Shown: positions 17,134-23,532, counted from the first letter of the stretch. The stretch is 42,333 bases of DNA from an uncultured Collinsella sp. (GCA_902490325.1 CABUDJ010000006.1:1-42333); one strand, 5' to 3'. The notes: a model not told the origin generated them from the sequence alone. Numbers and translations: made by a program.

Positions 17134-17147
17134 TTCGTTAGAACGAA
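17134..17147 (-). promoter_or_regulatory. Operator 1 of the HTH-HipA gene
   Basis: A palindrome TTCGT-TAGA-ACGAA lies 11 bases before the start codon. Together with operator 2 it forms an 18/19 inverted repeat (17136-17154 with 17174-17192) around an AT-rich centre holding TATATA. Confidence 0.7.
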
Positions 17148-17180
17148 TAGTTTTATATATAGCAATTGTAATTAAAACTA

Positions 17181-17194
17181 TTCGTTCTGACGAA
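17181..17194 (-). promoter_or_regulatory. Operator 2 of the HTH-HipA gene
   Basis: A second TTCGT-TCTG-ACGAA palindrome lies 47 bp (centre to centre) from operator 1. The presumed -10 lies between them, an arrangement that fits looping or occlusion by the gene's own HTH domain. Confidence 0.7.
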
Positions 17195-17226
17195 TGGTTT
17201 TGAGATGTGGTCGGTCGAAGGGTCTG

Positions 17227-17255
17227 TTGCGCCCCGTCCGCAATTCCTTTATTCT
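17227..17255 (+). promoter_or_regulatory. Promoter of tRNA-Thr(TGT)
   Basis: TTGCGC (17227-17232) and TATTCT (17250-17255) are separated by 17 bp and end about 30 bases before the tRNA. Confidence 0.5.
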
Positions 17256-17285
17256 TAACAGGCTTCGCGCGAAAGCGCCAAGTGT

Positions 17286-17360
17286 GCCAGTGTGGCGCAA
17301 CGGTAGCGCAACTGATTTGTAATCAGTGGGTTGCGGGTTCGATTCCTGTCACTGGCTCCA
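17286..17360 (+). tRNA. tRNA-Thr (anticodon TGT)
   Basis: The acceptor GCCAGTG pairs with CACTGGC. The D stem is GCGC/GCGC, and the anticodon arm is ACTGA-TTTGTAA-TCAGT, giving TGT for ACA codons. The T arm has GGTTCGATTCC, and CCA is encoded. It stands alone, with a promoter and terminator. Confidence 0.95.
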
Positions 17361-17370
17361 TGAAAGTTTC

Positions 17371-17408
17371 GGGCTCTGTCTCTATATGGGACAGGGCCCG
17401 TTTCTATT
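17371..17408 (+). terminator. Terminator after tRNA-Thr(TGT)
   Basis: GGGCTCTGTC (17371-17380) pairs with GACAGGGCCC (17390-17399), followed by GTTTCTATTTA. Confidence 0.8.
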
Positions 17409-17454
17409 TATGTTGACATGTCAGCGAGTTTGACTTCCACCAGGCTTCAGGTTT

Positions 17455-17671
17455 GTCTCGATCTGCAACACGGGCGGGCTGAAAACCCTCCTTATAGTTA
17501 CAGATCGAGACAATGCCAAGGGATGGTCGATAACATCTCGATCTGTAACACGAAGGGGCGAAAAACCGTTCTTACTGTTACAGAATGAGACGTGAGCTGG
17601 GGTCTCTGCGTAATATCTCAATCTGTAACAGATAGGGGAGGAATAACCCTCTTACTGTTACAGATCGAGAC
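17455..17671. repeat. Three 57-bp hairpins at exact 80-bp period
   Basis: Units at 17455-17511, 17535-17591 and 17615-17671 align without gaps. Each begins like ATCTCGATCTGTAACA and ends like TGTTACAGATCGAGAC, so each folds into a long hairpin with an inner AGGG/CCCT stem and an A-rich loop. The two spacers are 23 bp each and differ from one another; spacer 2 and the 3' flank share a GCTGGGG stretch. No gene lies in 17361-18152; this array, the next repeat cluster and the tRNA promoter are what that 790-bp stretch holds. No coding frame there is convincing. Confidence 0.85.
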
Positions 17672-17700
17672 TGAAGCTGGGGCGAGGTTGGTCATCGTCA

Positions 17701-17847
17701 TCGAGCGTGGATATTCGGACACACGAGAGTGGAAAATCTCCCGCCTGGAGAATGAGCGTGGATAATCTGCCACTTTGGCCTTGGGGCCATGCCAAAAGTG
17801 GGAGATTATCCACGCTCGATTTCAAACGGGAGAAAATCCACGCTCGA
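17701..17847. repeat. Nested four-fold inverted repeat (ATCCACGCTCGA family)
   Basis: TCGAGCGTGGAT starts at 17701 and GAGCGTGGATAATC at 17754. Their reverse complements end at 17818 and 17847. The inner pair makes a hairpin of about 26 pairs (17753-17779 with 17791-17818), and the outer pair encloses it. Units on the right repeat at 28 bp, each preceded by GGGAGAWWA. Confidence 0.75.
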
Positions 17848-17871
17848 ATTTGCCGCGGAGGCCCGATCTCG

Positions 17872-17885
17872 ACCTATATATAGGT
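17872..17885. other. Perfect 14-bp palindrome
   Basis: ACCTATATATAGGT reads the same on both strands. It lies in the gap before the tRNA-Tyr promoter and may be a protein-binding site. Nothing else in 17886-18050 was recognised. Confidence 0.45.
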
Positions 17886-18050
17886 GCAAATGAGTCGTTA
17901 TCGAAGTAATAATCCGCAGGCTTACTCCACTATGCCAAAGTGTTCCCTTGGGAAATGTCACCAGTGCAGCAAAATCCACCGTCCTTCACATCCAAACTCA
18001 GCAAAACGGCAGGTCAAAGCTATATGGATACGCCCGGAGCCGTGTATCTA

Positions 18051-18090
18051 GAGGTTTTCGTTGACAGCCCCCAAGGTGGCATCGTATTAT
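18051..18090 (+). promoter_or_regulatory. Promoter of the tRNA-Tyr/Thr/Met-tuf operon
   Basis: TTGACA (18061-18066) and TATTAT (18085-18090) are separated by 18 bp. The -35 is preceded by GAGGTTTTCG. Almost the same 18 bases occur at the rpmG promoter (19882-19899). Confidence 0.8.
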
Positions 18091-18152
18091 CTTCATCGTT
18101 CGCGGGGGCGGCGGTCCAAAAGACCAAAGGACCTGCGGATACTTGAACGATT

Positions 18153-18234
18153 GGGAGTTTGCCCGAGTGGTTAATGGGGACGGGCTGTAAACCCGTTGGC
18201 TCTGCCTACATAGGTTCGAATCCTATAGCTCCCA
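18153..18234 (+). tRNA. tRNA-Tyr (anticodon GTA)
   Basis: The acceptor GGGAGTT pairs with AGCTCCC. The anticodon arm GGGCTGTAAACCC gives GTA, and there is a long class II variable arm and an ATAGG/CCTAT T stem. CCA is not encoded: CCC follows the discriminator A, unlike the other tRNAs here. It is the first gene of the tRNA-tuf operon. Confidence 0.95.
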
Positions 18235-18244
18235 CCCGTCAAGT

Positions 18245-18320
18245 GCCTGTATAGCTCAGTCGGTAGAGCACTTCGTTGGTAACGAAGAGGTCACCAGTTC
18301 AAGTCTGGTTGCAGGCTCCA
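18245..18320 (+). tRNA. tRNA-Thr (anticodon GGT)
   Basis: The acceptor GCCTGTA pairs with TGCAGGC. The anticodon arm is CTTCGTTGGTAACGAAG, with GGT for ACC/ACT codons, and CCA is encoded. It lies ten bases after tRNA-Tyr. Confidence 0.96.
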
Positions 18321-18323
18321 TCC

Positions 18324-18400
18324 GGCGGTGTAGCTCAGTTGGTTAGAGCACACGGTTCATACCCGTGGCGTCACTGGTTCGAATCCAGTCACCGCTACCA
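18324..18400 (+). tRNA. tRNA-Met (anticodon CAT, elongator type)
   Basis: The acceptor GGCGGTG pairs with CACCGCT. The anticodon arm CACGGTTCATACCCGTG gives CAT, and CCA is encoded. A paired first acceptor position makes it elongator rather than initiator. A modified tRNA-Ile(CAT) is less likely but not excluded. Confidence 0.9.
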
Positions 18401-18411
18401 TAGGTAACACG

Positions 18412-18442
18412 GTGGCTTCTCAATAGTATGTTGAGAGGCCAC
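18412..18442 (+). other. Hairpin between tRNA-Met and tuf
   Basis: GTGGCTTCTCAA (18412-18423) pairs with TTGAGAGGCCAC (18431-18442) around TAGTATG. No T-run follows, so it may be a processing or partial attenuation site rather than a full terminator. A GGTATAAAG just after it could be a second -10 for tuf. Confidence 0.55.
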
Positions 18443-18496
18443 TATGGTATAAAGGCAAAGTCCCGTCCGGGGACGACCTGTTTAGAGGAGGGCTTT

Positions 18497-19687
18497 ATGG
18501 CCAAAGAGAAGTTTGAGCGCACTAAGCCGCATGTTAACATCGGCACCATCGGTCACGTCGACCACGGCAAGACCACGCTGACCGCTGCCATCACCAAGGT
18601 TCTCTCCGAGACCGAGGGCTGCAAGGCTGACTTCACTGCGTTCGAGAACATCGACAAGGCTCCCGAGGAGCGCGAGCGCGGCATCACGATCTCCGTCTCC
18701 CACGTTGAGTACGAGACCGCTGCCCGTCACTACGCTCACGTTGACTGCCCGGGCCACGCTGACTACATCAAGAACATGATCACCGGTGCTGCTCAGATGG
18801 ACGGCGCTATCCTGGTCATCGCCGCTACCGACGGCCCCATGGCTCAGACCCGCGAGCACATCCTGCTCGCCCGTCAGGTCGGCGTTCCCTACATCGTCGT
18901 CTTCCTGAACAAGTGCGACATGGTCGACGATGACGAGCTCATCGACCTCGTCGAGATGGAGACTCGTGAGCTCCTCTCCGAGTACGATTTCCCCGGCGAC
19001 GACATCCCCGTCATCCGTGGTTCCGCTCTGGGCGCTCTCGAGGGCGACGCCAAGTGGATGGACGCTATCCGCGAGCTCATGAAGGCCGTCGACGAGTACA
19101 TCCCGACGCCTGCTCGTAACAACGACCTCCCGTTCCTGATGGCCGTTGAGGACGTTATGACCATCTCCGGCCGTGGTACCGTTGCTACCGGCCGTGTCGA
19201 GCGCGGTGAGCTCAAGCTCAACGAGCCCGTCGAGATCGTCGGCATCAAGGATACCCAGAACACCGTCGTTACCGGTATCGAGATGTTCCGTAAGTCCATG
19301 GACTTCTGCGAGGCTGGCGACAACGTCGGTCTGCTGCTCCGCGGCATCAAGCGCGAGGACATCGAGCGCGGCCAGGTTCTCTGCAAGCCCGGTTCGGTTA
19401 CCCCGCACACCAAGTTCACCGGTGAGATCTACGTTCTGACCAAGGAGGAGGGCGGCCGTCACACCCCGTTCTTCGATGGTTATCGTCCTCAGTTCTACTT
19501 CCGTACCACCGACGTTACCGGTACGGTCAAGCTCCCCGAGGGCACCGAGATGGCTATGCCTGGTGACCACATCACCATCGAGGGCGACCTCATCCACCCG
19601 ATCGCCATGGAGGAGGGCCTGCGCTTCGCTATCCGCGAGGGTGGCCACACCGTCGGTTCGGGCATCGTCTCCACGATCATTGAGTAA
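18497..19687 (+). CDS. tuf: Elongation factor Tu
   Basis: The 396-residue GTPase brings aminoacyl-tRNA to the ribosome. G motifs are GHVDHGKT (residues 18-25), DCPGH near 81 and NKCD near 136. Domains 2 and 3 are complete, ending VSTIIE. The ATG at 18497 has AGAGGAGG six bases upstream; in-frame ATG at 18428 is part of the leader hairpin. Positions linked to elfamycin resistance (Q of LLARQ, Y of SEYDF, A of FAIREGG) look wild type. Codon use is strongly biased to C-ending codons, as in highly expressed genes. It is co-transcribed with three tRNAs and ends at a strong terminator. Confidence 0.98.
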   Translation: MAKEKFERTKPHVNIGTIGHVDHGKTTLTAAITKVLSETEGCKADFTAFENIDKAPEERERGITISVSHVEYETAARHYAHVDCPGHADYIKNMITGAAQMDGAILVIAATDGPMAQTREHILLARQVGVPYIVVFLNKCDMVDDDELIDLVEMETRELLSEYDFPGDDIPVIRGSALGALEGDAKWMDAIRELMKAVDEYIPTPARNNDLPFLMAVEDVMTISGRGTVATGRVERGELKLNEPVEIVGIKDTQNTVVTGIEMFRKSMDFCEAGDNVGLLLRGIKREDIERGQVLCKPGSVTPHTKFTGEIYVLTKEEGGRHTPFFDGYRPQFYFRTTDVTGTVKLPEGTEMAMPGDHITIEGDLIHPIAMEEGLRFAIREGGHTVGSGIVSTIIE

Positions 19688-19714
19688 ATTAGCTCTCTGA
19701 TATAGCTGACTTAG

Positions 19715-19751
19715 AGAACCCGGCACTTATATGGGTGCCGGGTTCTTTTCT
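19715..19751 (+). terminator. Intrinsic terminator after tuf
   Basis: GAACCCGGCAC (19716-19726) pairs exactly with GTGCCGGGTTC (19735-19745), followed by TTTTCT. Confidence 0.9.
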
Positions 19752-19881
19752 GCAATGGATATTGAGCCGTTGCTGGTGTCGAGAGGATCGATAATGGTCC
19801 TGGATGCACCGTCGATTAGATCTCGATGGCTTCATTGATGTGTTCCAAATATGAATGGATCCACCGAGAACCAATTGACTC

Positions 19882-19921
19882 GAGGTTTTCATTGACAGCA
19901 CTTACGTGGAGCTGATAAAGT
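19882..19921 (+). promoter_or_regulatory. Promoter of rpmG-tRNA-Trp-secE-nusG
   Basis: TTGACA (19892-19897) and TAAAGT (19916-19921) are separated by 18 bp. GAGGTTTTCATTGACAGC matches 17 of 18 bases at the tRNA-Tyr promoter. The stretch 19752-19881 before it holds nothing I recognise. Confidence 0.75.
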
Positions 19922-19966
19922 AACAACTCGTGCCCGTACGGGGCGGAAATGAAAGGTTCAGGATAC

Positions 19967-20116
19967 ATGCGTACTCTAGTTACTCTTGCGTGCACTGAGT
20001 GCAAGCGCCGCAACTATACGACCACCAAGAACAAGTCGACCATGCCTGATCGTATGGAGATCAAGAAGTATTGCCCCTGGTGCCGTCACCACACGCTGCA
20101 CAAAGAGACTCGCTAG
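19967..20116 (+). CDS. rpmG: 50S ribosomal protein L33
   Basis: The 49-residue protein reads MRTLVTLACTECKRRNY at its start and ends CPWCRHHTLHKETR. It is the zinc-binding form, with two CxxC pairs (CTEC and CPWC). It fits L33 of the large subunit. An in-frame ATG at 19949 would add six residues, but the family start favours 19967. It lies between the promoter at 19882-19921 and tRNA-Trp, in the usual L33-(tRNA-Trp)-SecE-NusG order. Confidence 0.95.
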   Translation: MRTLVTLACTECKRRNYTTTKNKSTMPDRMEIKKYCPWCRHHTLHKETR

Positions 20117-20129
20117 TCTCTAGTCACAT

Positions 20130-20205
20130 ACGCCAGTAGTTCAATTGGTAGAGCATCGGTCTCCAAAACCGAGTGTTGAGGGTTCGAGTCCTTCCTGGCG
20201 TGCCA
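20130..20205 (+). tRNA. tRNA-Trp (anticodon CCA)
   Basis: The acceptor ACGCCAG pairs with CTGGCGT. The anticodon arm TCGGTCTCCAAAACCGA gives CCA, and the terminal CCA is encoded. It lies 13 bases after rpmG and shares its promoter. Confidence 0.97.
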
Positions 20206-20214
20206 GTCATTATT

Positions 20215-20242
20215 CCGTAAGCTCCCACTTGGGGGCTTACGG
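20215..20242 (+). terminator. Hairpin after tRNA-Trp, weak terminator or processing site
   Basis: CCGTAAGCTCCC (20215-20226) pairs with GGGGGCTTACGG (20231-20242), followed only by TTTACT. Partial read-through into secE is likely, since no other promoter was seen before secE. Confidence 0.55.
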
Positions 20243-20281
20243 TTTACTCATGTATAAGCGCATTGCGCGGAGGTAACCCAA

Positions 20282-20620
20282 ATGGCCAACAAGAAGAACA
20301 AGAAGAAGGCTCAGCAGCAGGCGCCTGCCAACAACGCTGCCGCCAACTCCAAGGTTGAGGCCAAGAAGGCCGTTGCCAAGAAGAACGAGAAGGCTGCGAA
20401 GTCCAAGAAGAACGAGAAGCCTGGTTTCTTCGCCCGCACCAAGAAGTATTTCGCTTCGGTCAAGTCCGAGATGAAGCGTGTCACGTGGCCCGATAAGAAG
20501 GAGCTCGTGAACTACTCGGTCGTCGTTTGCGCTTCTTTGGTCGTCGTCGGCGTCGTCATCGCTCTGCTCGATGCTGGCTTTGGCGAGGCTCTTGCTCTGT
20601 TCTCTGGATTGAGGGGCTAA
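20282..20620 (+). CDS. secE: Preprotein translocase subunit SecE
   Basis: The 112-residue protein has a Lys/Ala-rich N-terminal tail (1-60), then the SecE signature KSEMKRVTWPDKKELVNYSV (about 66-85), and one membrane helix (VVVCASLVVVGVVIALL). SecE clamps SecY in the translocon. The N-terminal tail is longer than in Bacillus. GGAGG lies eight bases before the ATG. nusG follows after three bases, the standard pairing. Confidence 0.93.
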   Translation: MANKKNKKKAQQQAPANNAAANSKVEAKKAVAKKNEKAAKSKKNEKPGFFARTKKYFASVKSEMKRVTWPDKKELVNYSVVVCASLVVVGVVIALLDAGFGEALALFSGLRG

Positions 20621-20623
20621 ACC

Positions 20624-21160
20624 ATGTCTAAGCGTTGGTACGTCGTTCACACTTACTCCGGATACGAGAACCGCGTAAAGTCCGATCTCGAGCATCGTAT
20701 CGAGACCATGGGCATGCAGGACCGTATCTTTGATATCGAGATTCCTATGGAGCGCGTCACCGAGATCAAAGAGGGTGGCAAGCGCGAGACCAAGGATTCC
20801 AAGATCTTCCCGGGTTATGTCTTGGTCCGCATGGAGATGGATGACGATGCTTGGACGTGCGTTCGTAACACACCTGGCGTCACCGGTTTCCTAGGCGGCA
20901 ACGGTAAGCCCGCTCCGCTTTCCCGCGACGAGTACAACAAGATGACTCGTCGTCCCGGTAAGGGCGATTCGCCCAAGCGCACCTCGGTTGATATTCAGGT
21001 CGGCACGTCCGTCCGCGTCACCGATGGCCCGCTTACCGACTTTGATGGCAAGGTCTCCGAGGTTAACACCGAGGCTGGCAAGCTCAAGGTCACGCTGATG
21101 ATCTTTGGCCGCGAGACGCCGGTCGAGCTCGACTTTAACCAGGTCGCTGTCATCGCTTAA
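20624..21160 (+). CDS. nusG: Transcription termination/antitermination protein NusG
   Basis: The 178-residue protein has the NGN domain (KRWYVVHTYSGYENRVKSDL; FPGYVLVRMEMDDDAW; NTPGVTGFLG) and the C-terminal KOW domain (VRVTDGPLTDFDGKVSEVN). NusG binds RNA polymerase and links it to ribosomes or Rho. Length is typical. It is three bases after secE. A 120-base gap to rplK may carry the L11 operon leader. Confidence 0.97.
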   Translation: MSKRWYVVHTYSGYENRVKSDLEHRIETMGMQDRIFDIEIPMERVTEIKEGGKRETKDSKIFPGYVLVRMEMDDDAWTCVRNTPGVTGFLGGNGKPAPLSRDEYNKMTRRPGKGDSPKRTSVDIQVGTSVRVTDGPLTDFDGKVSEVNTEAGKLKVTLMIFGRETPVELDFNQVAVIA

Positions 21161-21280
21161 GTTTTCGTCCGTTCGCGCGAGCGTGCTTCTTCTGTGACTG
21201 CTCATCTCAGGAGTGCTTCTAACACGTGCGTGCTTACGATATAGCAAGTACTTCACACTCGTGATTCGAAAGGAATGACC

Positions 21281-21709
21281 ATGGCTGAGAAGAAGGTTGC
21301 CAACGTCATTAAGCTCCAGATTCCTGCTGGTGCAGCTAACCCCGCTCCTCCCGTCGGCCCCGCCCTGGGCGCTGCTGGCGTGAACATCATGCAGTTCTGC
21401 CAGGCCTTTAACGCCGAGACGCAGGACAAGAAGGGCGACATTATCCCCGTTGAGATCTCTGTCTACGAGGATAAGTCCTTCTCCTTCATCACCAAGACCC
21501 CGCCGGCGGCTCACCTCATCAAGAAGGAGCTGAACCTCAAGTCTGGTTCCGCTAAGCCCCAGGCCGACAAGGTTGGTCAGCTCTCCCAGGAGCAGCTCAC
21601 CAAGATCGCCGAGATCAAGATGCCGGACCTCAATGCCAACGACATTGACGCCGCCAAGAAGATCATCGCCGGTACCGCCCGTTCCATGGGCGTCACCATC
21701 GCTGAGTAG
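21281..21709 (+). CDS. rplK: 50S ribosomal protein L11
   Basis: The 142-residue protein has the N-terminal KLQIPAGAANPAPPVGPALG thiostrepton-site region and a C-terminal rRNA-binding domain ending GTARSMGVTIAE. The ATG at 21281 has AAAGGA six bases upstream; an ATG two codons earlier overlaps the ribosome site. L11 forms the GTPase centre base with 23S rRNA. It pairs with rplA in the usual order. Confidence 0.97.
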   Translation: MAEKKVANVIKLQIPAGAANPAPPVGPALGAAGVNIMQFCQAFNAETQDKKGDIIPVEISVYEDKSFSFITKTPPAAHLIKKELNLKSGSAKPQADKVGQLSQEQLTKIAEIKMPDLNANDIDAAKKIIAGTARSMGVTIAE

Positions 21710-21728
21710 CGATTTCTTATGGTAACGA

Positions 21729-21755
21729 CGGGTGTTCCGACCGGGGTGCCCGTTA
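21729..21755 (+). promoter_or_regulatory. Possible L1 autoregulatory stem in the rplA leader
   Basis: CGGG (21729-21732) and CCCG (21749-21752) with partly paired flanks form a small stem in the rplK-rplA gap. A second stem, GTGTGC/GCACAC, follows at 21759-21776. L1 is known to bind a leader stem in its own operon; this match is by position and shape only. Confidence 0.25.
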
Positions 21756-21826
21756 AATGTGTGCAATAGGGCACACGATACGATGTGGGAGGGCTCACGC
21801 CCGTTTAACCACAGGAGGTAATGCAC

Positions 21827-22534
21827 ATGGCTAAGCATGGTAAGAGCTATAACGCCGCTGCCGAGAAGATCGACCGCGCCACGCTCTACACCCCCCTTCA
21901 GGCTGCCAAGCTCATCAAGGAGCTCGACACCGCCAAGTTCGACGAGACCGTCGAGGCCCACTTCCGTCTGGGCATCGATACTCGTAAGGCTGACCAGAAC
22001 ATCCGTGGTTCCATCTCCCTGCCTCACGGCACCGGCAAGACCGTTCGTGTTGCCGTCTTCGCCGAGGGTGAGAAGGCCCGCGAGGCCGAGGCTGCCGGCG
22101 CCGACATCATCGGTTCCGACGAGCTCGTCGCCCAGATCCAGAAGGGCGAGATCAACTTCGACGCCGCTATCGCTACGCCGAACATGATGGCCAAGGTTGG
22201 CCGCATCGGTAAGATCCTTGGTCCCCGTGGCCTCATGCCGAACCCCAAGCTCGGCACCGTGACCATGGACGTCGCCAAGATGGTCTCCGAGCTCAAGGCT
22301 GGCCGCGTTGAGTACCGCGCCGACCGCTACGGCATCTGCCACGTGCCCCTGGGCAAGAAGTCCTTCTCTGAGCAGCAGCTCGTCGAGAACTACGCTGCCC
22401 TGTACACCGAGATCCTGCGCGTCAAGCCCTCTTCTGCTAAGGGCAAGTACGTCAAGTCCATCTCCGTGTCTTCCACCATGGGCCCTGGCGTCAAGGTCGA
22501 TCCCGCTGTCCAGCGTGACTTCCTGGCTGAGTAA
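21827..22534 (+). CDS. rplA: 50S ribosomal protein L1
   Basis: The 235-residue protein has the L1 features FDETVEAHFRLGID near 40, GSISLPHGTGK near 62, and the signature region IGKILGPRGLMPNPKLGT near 127. The ATG at 21827 lies eight bases after AGGAGG; an ATG at 21821 is too close to it. rplJ and rplL, which follow in most bacteria, are not here: a strong terminator follows. Confidence 0.97.
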   Translation: MAKHGKSYNAAAEKIDRATLYTPLQAAKLIKELDTAKFDETVEAHFRLGIDTRKADQNIRGSISLPHGTGKTVRVAVFAEGEKAREAEAAGADIIGSDELVAQIQKGEINFDAAIATPNMMAKVGRIGKILGPRGLMPNPKLGTVTMDVAKMVSELKAGRVEYRADRYGICHVPLGKKSFSEQQLVENYAALYTEILRVKPSSAKGKYVKSISVSSTMGPGVKVDPAVQRDFLAE

Positions 22535-22572
22535 CTGCTAGTTACTGCCTGAGCAAAGCAAGCATTGCTAAA

Positions 22573-22612
22573 GAAACCCGGTTCTGCCTTGTGCAGGACC
22601 GGGTTTCTTGCT
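22573..22612 (+). terminator. Intrinsic terminator after rplA
   Basis: GAAACCCGGTTCTGC (22573-22587) pairs with GCAGGACCGGGTTTC (22593-22607) with one G-T, followed by TTGCT. Confidence 0.8.
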
Positions 22613-22622
22613 ATCTCGGGTC

Positions 22623-22663
22623 AAAACCACCACAAAGGGGACAGGCACCTTTGTGGTGGTTTT
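22623..22663. repeat. GACAGG-loop hairpin, copy 1
   Basis: AAAACCACCACAAAGG pairs perfectly with CCTTTGTGGTGGTTTT around GGACAGGCA. It is the exact reverse complement of the copy at 26526-26566. With A- and T-runs at its ends it could terminate transcription both ways, between convergent rplA and the phosphoesterase gene. Confidence 0.85.
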
Positions 22664-22698
22664 GGCACTTTGGCGTTAATGTTATGGCATCGCAGCGA

Positions 22699-22798
22699 GC
22701 CGGTTCCAAGTGCCCCAGGTCGCCCCGAAAGAGGAGCGACGCGTACTTTGGTACGCGAGCGACGGTTTGAGGGGCGAGATGGGGTGCTTGGGGCCGGC
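22699..22798. repeat. About 100-bp palindromic intergenic element, copy 2
   Basis: This is the inverted copy of 13979-14080. The shared core includes GCGTAC..GTACGC flanked by GAGCGACG on both sides, with AAGTGCCCC/GGGGTGCTT arms. Arm changes are partly compensatory (GGTTCC arms here, GGGTTT arms there). Confidence 0.75.
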
Positions 22799-22821
22799 GC
22801 AGCGTCAAGCCTTAAAGGTGG

Positions 22822-23532
22822 TTACCAGGGCGTTCTTGCGGTAGAGGACTCGATGGCTTCGTGGCGTTTGAGCTCGCGGCGCATGGTTTGTGAGTTGAGC
22901 CAGGCTGCTTGCCAGCCGCGGATGGGGTAGTGCGTCTGGTCGAGCTCAAACTGCGTATAGCCGCAGGCGTTGATGATCGTCGTTCCACACACATGCTGAC
23001 GCTCGCGCTGAAAATCGCAACCGTAGTTTTGGTGCACATGTCCGTGCACCATGTAGTCGGGATTCCAGGATTCGAGTGCTGTGTTAAAGCATTCGAATCC
23101 TCGATGCGGCAGATCGTCCAGATCACCCATACCGGCGGCGGGTGCATGGGTAAGCAGAATGTCGCACCCGCCGACCATCCTAACCTTACGCGACAGCTTA
23201 CGCATGCGCTTGGACATCTCGCGTTCGGTGTACATGTTGGCGCCGTCGCGATAACGCATGGACCCGCCAAGGCCCGCAATGCGAATCCCTCGGTACGTGT
23301 ACACGCTGTCTTCCACGCAGATACATCCGCCCGGTGCATGACGTGCGTAGCGGTCATCGTGATTGCCGCGCACGTAGATGAGCGGTTTGTTGATGACCGT
23401 AACCAAAAACTCAAGATAGTCCGGGTCCAGATCGCCGGCGGACAAAATCAGGTCGACTCCCTCAAAGCGTTCCTTGCGAAAGCACTCCCAAAGGCATCGT
23501 TCTTCGGTATCGGCTATTGCAAGGATTTTCAT
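22822..23532 (-). CDS. Calcineurin-like metallophosphoesterase
   Basis: The 236-residue protein has the metallophosphoesterase motif set: LAIADTE (D8), SAGDLD (D34), RGNHDD (N57, H58), LLTHAP (H129) and HGHVH (H163-H167). In the first motif the usual histidine of D-x-H is replaced by E10, which may change metal binding. The C-terminus (about 195-236) is an addition. Its ATG overlaps the stop of the upstream ParB/BMP gene by four bases, so the two are translationally coupled. Substrate is unknown; cyclic nucleotides or phosphoproteins are possible for the family. The 22535-22821 gap after it holds a terminator and two repeats. Confidence 0.82.
   Translation of the reverse strand: MKILAIADTEERCLWECFRKERFEGVDLILSAGDLDPDYLEFLVTVINKPLIYVRGNHDDRYARHAPGGCICVEDSVYTYRGIRIAGLGGSMRYRDGANMYTEREMSKRMRKLSRKVRMVGGCDILLTHAPAAGMGDLDDLPHRGFECFNTALESWNPDYMVHGHVHQNYGCDFQRERQHVCGTTIINACGYTQFELDQTHYPIRGWQAAWLNSQTMRRELKRHEAIESSTARTPW

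Noticed and set aside
17286..17360. tRNA-Thr as an integration site of a mobile element
   Set aside because: No integrase gene and no second copy of the tRNA 3' end was seen nearby.
17455..17671. CRISPR array
   Set aside because: Repeats are 57 bp and palindromic over their length, there are only three, the spacer and flank share sequence, and no cas gene is in the window.
17940..18146. 68-codon frame before tRNA-Tyr
   Set aside because: It runs through the tRNA operon promoter, lacks a ribosome site and shows no protein-like composition.
18497..19687. Elfamycin-resistant EF-Tu
   Set aside because: Residues usually changed in resistance (equivalents of Q124, Y160, G316, A375) look wild type.
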